Source of the DNA: JAEWWD01 sp964440115
GTDB taxonomy: Bacteria; Bacillota; Clostridia; Christensenellales; CAG-138
Direction of reading: 5' to 3'
NCBI GenBank assembly: GCA_964440115.1
Contig: CAYTPV010000002.1
Location: forward strand, 248,001 to 312,000
DNA: 64,000 nt
Below, piece by piece: positions 59,139 to 64,000 of the stretch; positions within the stretch are counted from its first letter, which is position 1; each line of letters opens with the position of its first letter. The notes under the pieces were generated by a model. The model was not told the origin of the DNA. It searched no databases and saw only the letters and a program-made list of their open reading frames with translations. Both the position numbers and the translations under genes were made by a program.

Positions 59139-60323
59139 TTATCTTGCGGATTTAAGTATCGCGATAACGTCTGCAGACGTCAGGGGCTGGAACCCGCCGA
59201 TCTTGATGGAATCGTCGAAGGTTGCCTTTTTCGCCATATCGGTGATCTGCTCGTCGGTGGGATGAATGCCCAGTTCGCTCAGGGTAACGGGCATGCCGAT
59301 GGAATGACACCAGTCTTCCCAAGCAGCGATACCGGCAAGCGCAGTCTGCTCGGCATTTTCATAGTTCTGCTTCACACCGAACACCTCGACGGCGAACCGG
59401 ACGAAGCGGCCGACATTGGTCTTATACACGTACCTGGCCCAACTGCTCCACACAGCGCTCAGGCCTGCGCCGTGGGTAACGTCGAACATGCCGCTGACTT
59501 CGTGCTCGATCATATGGGGGCCGAATGCGCCGATACGGCCCGTTCCAAGCAAACCGTTATGCGAAAGGCTGCCGCCCCACATTAACGTCGCACGGGCTTC
59601 GTAATCGTTCGGGTTCTTTACAGCGACGACCGCCGCTTCCTTAACGGATACGAGCAGGCCTTCCGCCATACGATCGATGAGTACGACATCCTTTACGGTG
59701 GTGAAATACCGCTCCATGGTGTGCATCATGATATCCACCGCACCGCTTGCCGTCTGGTATGCGGGCAGCGTGTAGGTCAGTTCCGGGTTGAGTATGGAAA
59801 ACTTGGGGCGGGAACTGTCGTGATCATAGAAACGCTTACGCGCGCCTTCTTCAATCGTAATAACGGAGGAATTGCTCATTTCGGAGCCGGCCGCCGCGAT
59901 GGTGAGTATGCAGCCGATGGGATAGCATTTGTCCACAACTACGCGGGCCATATACACATCCACCAGATCAACACCTTCGTTCGCCAGACCATAGCCGATG
60001 GCTTTAGCGGAATCGATGGGGCTGCCGCCGCCGACGGCCAGTATGAAATCGACGCCTTCGCGTTTGCACAGTTCGATGCCCTGTTTCACGAGGCTCATGC
60101 GCGGATTGGGGACTACACCGCCAAGATCGACGTAACCGATGCCGTACTCCTTAAGGCTCTTATGGACTTTATCCAGTAGACCGTTTTCCTGCAGGCGTTT
60201 GGCACTGCCATAATGAACGAGTACTTTTTTATAGCCGAGGCTATGAATTTCTTTTCCGACCGACGATTCGGTATCCTTGCCGAACACGATCTTTGTGGGA
60301 GCGAGAAAGTCAAAATTCAGCAT
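59139..60323 (-). CDS. Iron-containing alcohol dehydrogenase, butanol-dehydrogenase type
   Basis: 394 residues. FLAPTKIVFGKDT at the N-terminus, AVGGGSPIDSAKAIGYG (NAD(P) site) and MMHTMERYF and HGAGLSAVW (metal ligands) match BdhA/YqhD-like enzymes that reduce aldehydes with NAD(P)H. The ATG at 60323 has AGGAGG 5 bases upstream; the longer open frame lacks a site. It is distinct from the group III enzyme at 32956. Confidence 0.92.
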   Translation of the reverse strand: MLNFDFLAPTKIVFGKDTESSVGKEIHSLGYKKVLVHYGSAKRLQENGLLDKVHKSLKEYGIGYVDLGGVVPNPRMSLVKQGIELCKREGVDFILAVGGGSPIDSAKAIGYGLANEGVDLVDVYMARVVVDKCYPIGCILTIAAAGSEMSNSSVITIEEGARKRFYDHDSSRPKFSILNPELTYTLPAYQTASGAVDIMMHTMERYFTTVKDVVLIDRMAEGLLVSVKEAAVVAVKNPNDYEARATLMWGGSLSHNGLLGTGRIGAFGPHMIEHEVSGMFDVTHGAGLSAVWSSWARYVYKTNVGRFVRFAVEVFGVKQNYENAEQTALAGIAAWEDWCHSIGMPVTLSELGIHPTDEQITDMAKKATFDDSIKIGGFQPLTSADVIAILKSAR

Positions 60324-60423
60324 ATGTGCCTCCTGAAAAAGATTGTTTGTGTTTGAATCAATAGTATATGATCTTTGCCAGGAATACAAGTCTATTGCAT
60401 GTAGCTGGCAATATTCGCGGAAT

Positions 60424-61194
60424 TCAGCCAATCAGGTAACTTGTCATGGATAACGATCCGAGCACGCACGCGTCGTTGAATACAAATACGTCGTCGTCCA
60501 TATCGAGCGCGCCAAGCACGTAGAGCAGGGGAGCAAAATGATCAATGGAGTGGAAGGCAAGCGAGGAAGAAGGGCCTGCCTGCTCGTAGTGTATTACTTT
60601 TTCATGGTCGCCGTTCTCTACGGCTTTTCTAATGTAGTCGTCGAATTCCTGTGCCCAAGGGTATCCGCCGTCCATATTCCAAGCGATTTTGCCCAGGTTA
60701 TGCACGACGTTGCCGCTGCCAAAGATCAGCACGCCCTGTTCCCTGAGCGTGCGGAGATTCTTCCCAATGCGGTAATGTTCCTCAAGCGGCGCGTGATAGT
60801 CAATACTGATCTGGAATACCGGTATATCGGCATTGGGGTAAATGCGGCGCAATACAGACCACGTGCCGTGGTCCAGCCCCCAACCGTTATCTATCATGGT
60901 ATCGCGTTGAATAAGCGCCTTTGCTTTTAGGGCAATCTCAGGAGCGCCCGGGGCGGGATATGTGATCTCATATAGTTCCCTGGGGAAGCCGTACATATCG
61001 TGTATCGTACTTGGAGTGCTGGTGTCCATGATTCGCGTCTTATCCGTAAACCAGTGGGCGGAAACTGAAAGTATGGCATTTGGGCGGGGGAATTTCCTTG
61101 CGATAGCCTTCCACCCGTTGGAAAACCGGTTTTCTTCAATTGCGTTCATTGGCGAGCCGTGACCGATGAACAACACAGGCATACTATTCTTCAT
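60424..61194 (-). CDS. DODA/YgiD-type extradiol dioxygenase-like protein
   Basis: 256 residues. VLFIGHGSPMNA, SAHWFT, LDHGTWSVLRRIYP and FGSGNVVHNL carry the His and Glu/Asp metal ligands of the class III extradiol ring-cleavage (4,5-DOPA dioxygenase) family, which in vitro opens catechol rings with O2. In an otherwise anaerobe-like setting its real substrate is unclear. Length typical. It lies upstream of the Fe-dehydrogenase gene on the same strand. Confidence 0.9.
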   Translation of the reverse strand: MKNSMPVLFIGHGSPMNAIEENRFSNGWKAIARKFPRPNAILSVSAHWFTDKTRIMDTSTPSTIHDMYGFPRELYEITYPAPGAPEIALKAKALIQRDTMIDNGWGLDHGTWSVLRRIYPNADIPVFQISIDYHAPLEEHYRIGKNLRTLREQGVLIFGSGNVVHNLGKIAWNMDGGYPWAQEFDDYIRKAVENGDHEKVIHYEQAGPSSSLAFHSIDHFAPLLYVLGALDMDDDVFVFNDACVLGSLSMTSYLIG

Positions 61195-61265
61195 GCCGCA
61201 ATGATCATCCCTTTACGTATCCTCTAACCATTGATAACGCAATAAACGGCATATGTAACGAAATC

Positions 61266-62108
61266 TTAATCCGCAATCCATGAAAAACAGTATACGGCAT
61301 TTTCCGGCGCGGATATTCCGGTCTCTTGCATGTATTCGAACCTGCCGCTCAAACCCCGTTCCTGCGCAGCAAGATGAAAGTGGCAGGCCGCAATGCCCAG
61401 ATCGATGCGCTGTATATCAAAGCCTAGCATGCTTTCGTTTCGCTTCGATTTCAACTCATAGAAATGGAATGCGTTTGCTTTTTTTACTACTCGCCATGGC
61501 TGTTGGTTGGATGCGGACGGCGCAAGCCGAACCATTTCCAGCGCAAATCCGTAATCCCCAGCCTTCGATTGTGCAAGCGGTACTGCAAAATCATTTTCGA
61601 AGAACAGCTCGCCCCAGTCTTTACGACGGTCGGAATGTGCCGTAGCGCGGACGATTGTTTCCATGAAACGCTTCTGCTTAGCCGGATACCCGATGGGGGA
61701 GACGATGGGGAGCATTTGTTTTTCTTTTACGCCCATGCTCGCCGCAAATTTGCTTTTGTCGAATGTGCCGCCCAGCCAACAGGTACCCAATCCAAGCGAC
61801 GTCGCATAAAGCACCAGTTTTTCAAACGAATACCCAAGCGCTTCGAGTACGAGCGCTTCATCTGTGATGATCGCGCCAATATAGCTTTTCGCGCCTTTGA
61901 TCATACCATAGGTGCCAAGGCGTTCGCCGCCCGTCTCTATCGATGATTCCGTAATGCGGATGATAACCTCTTTATTGAAGGGATTGGACAGAGCCTGCAT
62001 GTAAGCGAGAACTTTCTCTTTGTGTGCGCCGCTAAGGGGCTTGGGTTCATATGTTCTGACGCTGCGGCGTGTCCGTATCGTTTGCTCTACGGCGAATACC
62101 AGATTCAT
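61266..62108 (-). CDS. TM1586-type nitroreductase-family protein
   Basis: 280 residues, longer than classical nitroreductases and made of two similar halves: TIRTRRSVRTYEPKPL at the start, GTCWLGGTFDKSKFAASMGV and then APSASNQQPWRVVKK, as in TM1586-like nitroreductases where both halves of the FMN site are on one chain. FMN binding is expected. It stands alone, with AGGAG 12 bases before the ATG. Confidence 0.87.
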   Translation of the reverse strand: MNLVFAVEQTIRTRRSVRTYEPKPLSGAHKEKVLAYMQALSNPFNKEVIIRITESSIETGGERLGTYGMIKGAKSYIGAIITDEALVLEALGYSFEKLVLYATSLGLGTCWLGGTFDKSKFAASMGVKEKQMLPIVSPIGYPAKQKRFMETIVRATAHSDRRKDWGELFFENDFAVPLAQSKAGDYGFALEMVRLAPSASNQQPWRVVKKANAFHFYELKSKRNESMLGFDIQRIDLGIAACHFHLAAQERGLSGRFEYMQETGISAPENAVYCFSWIAD

Positions 62109-62267
62109 GCAATACTATACTCCTAACAGAACGAATTTTTTTCTCTACTTTTATTATAGCATCTTGCAATTGGGAATTATAGACTGTACGCCTTGTCAAA
62201 ATACTGCTACAGTATGAGAACGCAGAAGATGCGTATGAAGGCGAGAACTGCACAAGGAGGAACCCAA

Positions 62268-62890
62268 ATGGAACCGATCGAATGCTTCTATACCTTGCTG
62301 GCGCAAAAAGTAATCAGCGAACTGAGCAAACGAAATATAGAAGGATATTACTGCAGTACAAAGGAGGAAGCTGTTGCAAAAGTGCTCAATCTCGTTCCGA
62401 AGGGCAGTTCCATGTCATTCGGCGGCTCCGCGACACTGCATGAAATTGGGTTGCGCGGCGCTCTCAAATCCGAAAAATATGTCGTGTGGGACCCTGCGAC
62501 GTAACAGGAGCTACCGCTAAGGATGATATCGCGCATCGAGCGATGTCGGCAGATTACTATTTCATGAGCACAAATGCTATCACCGAAAGCGGAGAGCTTG
62601 TCAATATCGACGGGTACGGGAACCGGACATCGGCGCTGATATTCGGCCCAAGGAATGTGATTGTTATTGCAGGTATGAACAAGGTCCAGCCCGACATTGA
62701 GTCGGCAATACTGCGAGCCAAGAAGACGGTCGCTCCTTTGATCGTGCTCAAATTCAAGAGGGATTACGAAACGTTTGAAGAACTTTCTGAGGCTGCCCAG
62801 AGAGCCTGCTGTCAGCTTGTCGTTACAACCGGATCGATGACGAAGGGACGCATTACTGTATTGCTCGTCGGGGAAAACTTAGGGTATTAA
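62268..62890 (+). pseudogene. LUD-domain (lactate utilisation LutC-like) protein with a frameshift
   Basis: The first frame (ATG 62268, AAGGAGG upstream) encodes CFYTLLAQKVISELSKRNIEGYY and SMSFGGSATLHEIG and then meets TAA at 62502. The rest of the domain (STNAITESGELVNIDGYGNRTSALIFGP and TTGSMTKGRITVLLVGENLGY) continues to 62890 in another frame. A single missing base near 62490-62510 explains both halves. Intact, it would be about 207 residues, normal for the family. This is either a real pseudogene or a sequence error; the two halves are otherwise uneroded. Confidence 0.8.
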
Positions 62891-62907
62891 CCCTACGCCC
62901 CGAATAC

Positions 62908-62935
62908 AAAGCGCCGGTTAGCAACCGGCGCTTTT
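62908..62935. terminator. Bidirectional terminator after the LUD gene
   Basis: AAAGCGCCGGTT-AGC-AACCGGCGCTTTT between two convergent genes, with a T tract on the plus strand and TTTG on the minus. Confidence 0.85.
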
Positions 62936-62940
62936 AACAT

Positions 62941-63831
62941 TCAAACCCGCTTCAGTATTGCGGAATAGGGGTGATCATCCGTAGCGGGGGATACGATTGC
63001 AAGTTCTCCGGTTCGTACCATGTGTTCTATGCGCAGAAACAACCATCTGTCGCTGACACCCGGGGTATGCAGCAGGGCGTTTCCTATCAGCCGTGCCATT
63101 ACAAACTCACCTTCGGGCATATGCGCATAGAGTGCAAAATCATAGAAGTTTTCGGGTACGCTCAGGAACGTTCCGTTCACAATTGCGCGAAGCGGTGCGT
63201 TTTCTTTCATAAGATCAAGGAATATTCCAGCGTAAAACCTGCGCATGGTTGCGCTGACTGCCTCTGCTCCTTCAGAAAGAACCCCCAGATTGCTCGGGTG
63301 TATTTCCCCGGAGGAACGATGGCTTATTACGCAGTCGTCTTTTTCTACTATCGTGGGCGTCCGCACGATAAACAGCGGCGTTTGAAACTCCCTCGTCAGA
63401 TAGCAGAGAAAGCATAAGCCGCATAGATCAGCGGGGGAGCTTTCACAGAGCCATACGCGGATGGGTTCGAGCGTCGTTTGGGTTTCACGTAGCCGATTGA
63501 TCGCGTGCGTGTTGGTTTTTCCTATTTCTTCGGGCACGCCGGGGAAATCGCCGTAAAGGACGGATAGCTGCTTTGTACGCACCGGGTCGGAAACAATATC
63601 AGAAATATCTCCGATATCCAGCGCAAGCGTCAGTGCTTCCACATCTGTGGAAGTGCCCCCGATGGTTACACCCGGCCAGTATTGCGGCTTTTTCGCCTCG
63701 TGCAGGTCTTTTTTGCTGCCGCCGATGATGCCGACCGAGCCGGTTATTTTTTGCCCCAGTTTCATGGATTTCGCGTATTTCAGCGCGCCTGCAAGGCTTT
63801 CATTAAAGGCGAGTTCTATCGTATCGCTCAT
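62941..63831 (-). CDS. DUF1835/DUF3658-domain protein
   Basis: 296 residues. ELAFNESLAGALKYAKSMK opens the DUF1835 domain; ALDIGDISD and VWLCESSPADLCGLCFLCYL follow. The C-terminal part with FYAGIFLDLMKENAPLRAIVNG and YSAILKRV corresponds to DUF3658. No enzymatic role is known. The ATG is directly preceded by GGGAG with almost no spacer, but a TGA in frame 15 bases upstream rules out an earlier start. Confidence 0.75.
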   Translation of the reverse strand: MSDTIELAFNESLAGALKYAKSMKLGQKITGSVGIIGGSKKDLHEAKKPQYWPGVTIGGTSTDVEALTLALDIGDISDIVSDPVRTKQLSVLYGDFPGVPEEIGKTNTHAINRLRETQTTLEPIRVWLCESSPADLCGLCFLCYLTREFQTPLFIVRTPTIVEKDDCVISHRSSGEIHPSNLGVLSEGAEAVSATMRRFYAGIFLDLMKENAPLRAIVNGTFLSVPENFYDFALYAHMPEGEFVMARLIGNALLHTPGVSDRWLFLRIEHMVRTGELAIVSPATDDHPYSAILKRV

Positions 63832-63928
63832 CTCCCGTACAGATCATTCGTTCCAATCAGTTACGTGCATATATTGCCCTGCATATAGTTACATCAACTT
63901 ACCAGATTAGTATGTCTTTTTCTGATGG

Positions 63929-64000
63929 TTAAGTTTCTGCAACTTGAGGAGCCTTTTCGCCCACGCCTCTATTCGCCAGCAGCACACCTAAAATTGTTAC
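63929..64000 (-). CDS. C-terminal end of a probable EamA/DMT-family transporter (truncated by the window)
   Basis: The last 23 codons of a minus-strand gene run from the window edge to a TAA at 63929-63931. They end in ILGVLLANRGVGEKAP, a hydrophobic helix followed by a short polar tail, the usual end of EamA permeases. The rest is outside the window, so the call is tentative. The 97 bases between this stop and the DUF1835 start hold no other gene. Confidence 0.4.
   Translation of the reverse strand, partial: VTILGVLLANRGVGEKAPQVAET

Noticed and set aside
1..64000. CRISPR arrays, tRNA or rRNA genes, prophage or insertion sequences
   Set aside because: No regularly spaced repeats, no tRNA-like cloverleaf or rRNA stretch and no transposase, integrase or phage structural gene were seen on either strand.

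Overview
The window looks like a chromosomal segment of an anaerobic, Clostridia-like member of the Bacillota. The reasons are the strong AGGAGG ribosome sites, a zapA gene with a consensus sigma-A promoter, Na+-decarboxylase membrane subunits, BMP-family nucleoside-type ABC transporters, several molybdenum hydroxylase subunits and many short intrinsic terminators. No rRNA, tRNA, CRISPR array, phage gene or transposase was seen. The assignment is inference; no marker gene fixes the taxon.

Layout. 1-4.7 kb: tail of a PDZ protein, zapA, Na+-decarboxylase beta and a tiny gamma-like subunit, D-serine dehydratase, and an MBL hydrolase. 4.9-10.8 kb: DUF2164 protein, an ABC-2 exporter (two permeases plus ATPase) divergent from a NarL-type two-component system, and a small conserved protein. 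11.0-22.3 kb (minus strand): an acetoin-type E1alpha/E1beta/E2 complex with a methenyl-H4MPT cyclohydrolase (Mch)-like protein and an SDR, then a RibD-like reductase, then a complete BMP-type ABC transporter. 22.9-30.2 kb (plus): LacI regulator, DhnA-type aldolase, FGGY kinase, flavin reductase and three zinc dehydrogenases. 30.3-50.2 kb: GntR plus amidohydrolase (minus), then a long plus-strand array: Fe-alcohol dehydrogenase, a second Mch-like protein, a 207-aa protein with an Mch-like C-terminal tail, aldehyde dehydrogenase, a 2Fe-2S subunit, two molybdopterin subunits, flavin reductase, a second amidohydrolase, a second BMP-type transporter whose genes are interleaved with the enzymes, and a second GntR. 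50.3-55.3 kb: a third BMP-type transporter. 55.4-64.0 kb: M20 peptidase, two nitroreductases, small stress-type proteins with a TetR regulator, Fe-dehydrogenase, DODA-type dioxygenase, a frameshifted LUD protein, a DUF1835 protein, and the tail of a probable EamA transporter.

Working together. The 11-55 kb region reads as a catabolic island: three nucleoside-type importers, two SsnA/TrzA-like deaminases, a molybdenum hydroxylase lacking a local FAD subunit, a RibD-like reductase, and sugar-kinase/aldolase/dehydrogenase steps. This would suit uptake and stepwise degradation of an N-heterocycle carrying a sugar-like side chain. The unusual part is the pair of Mch-like proteins that keep the Arg-x-x-Glu pair of true cyclohydrolases, plus a third protein sharing their C-terminal tail, in catabolic operons with no Fae, Mtd or Fhc gene in view. 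A cyclic-amidine or imidazolium ring-opening role, or an unrecognised one-carbon route, is the main hypothesis. A repeated promoter-operator unit links the SDR-mch-aco operon to the transporter operon. All substrates are inferred.
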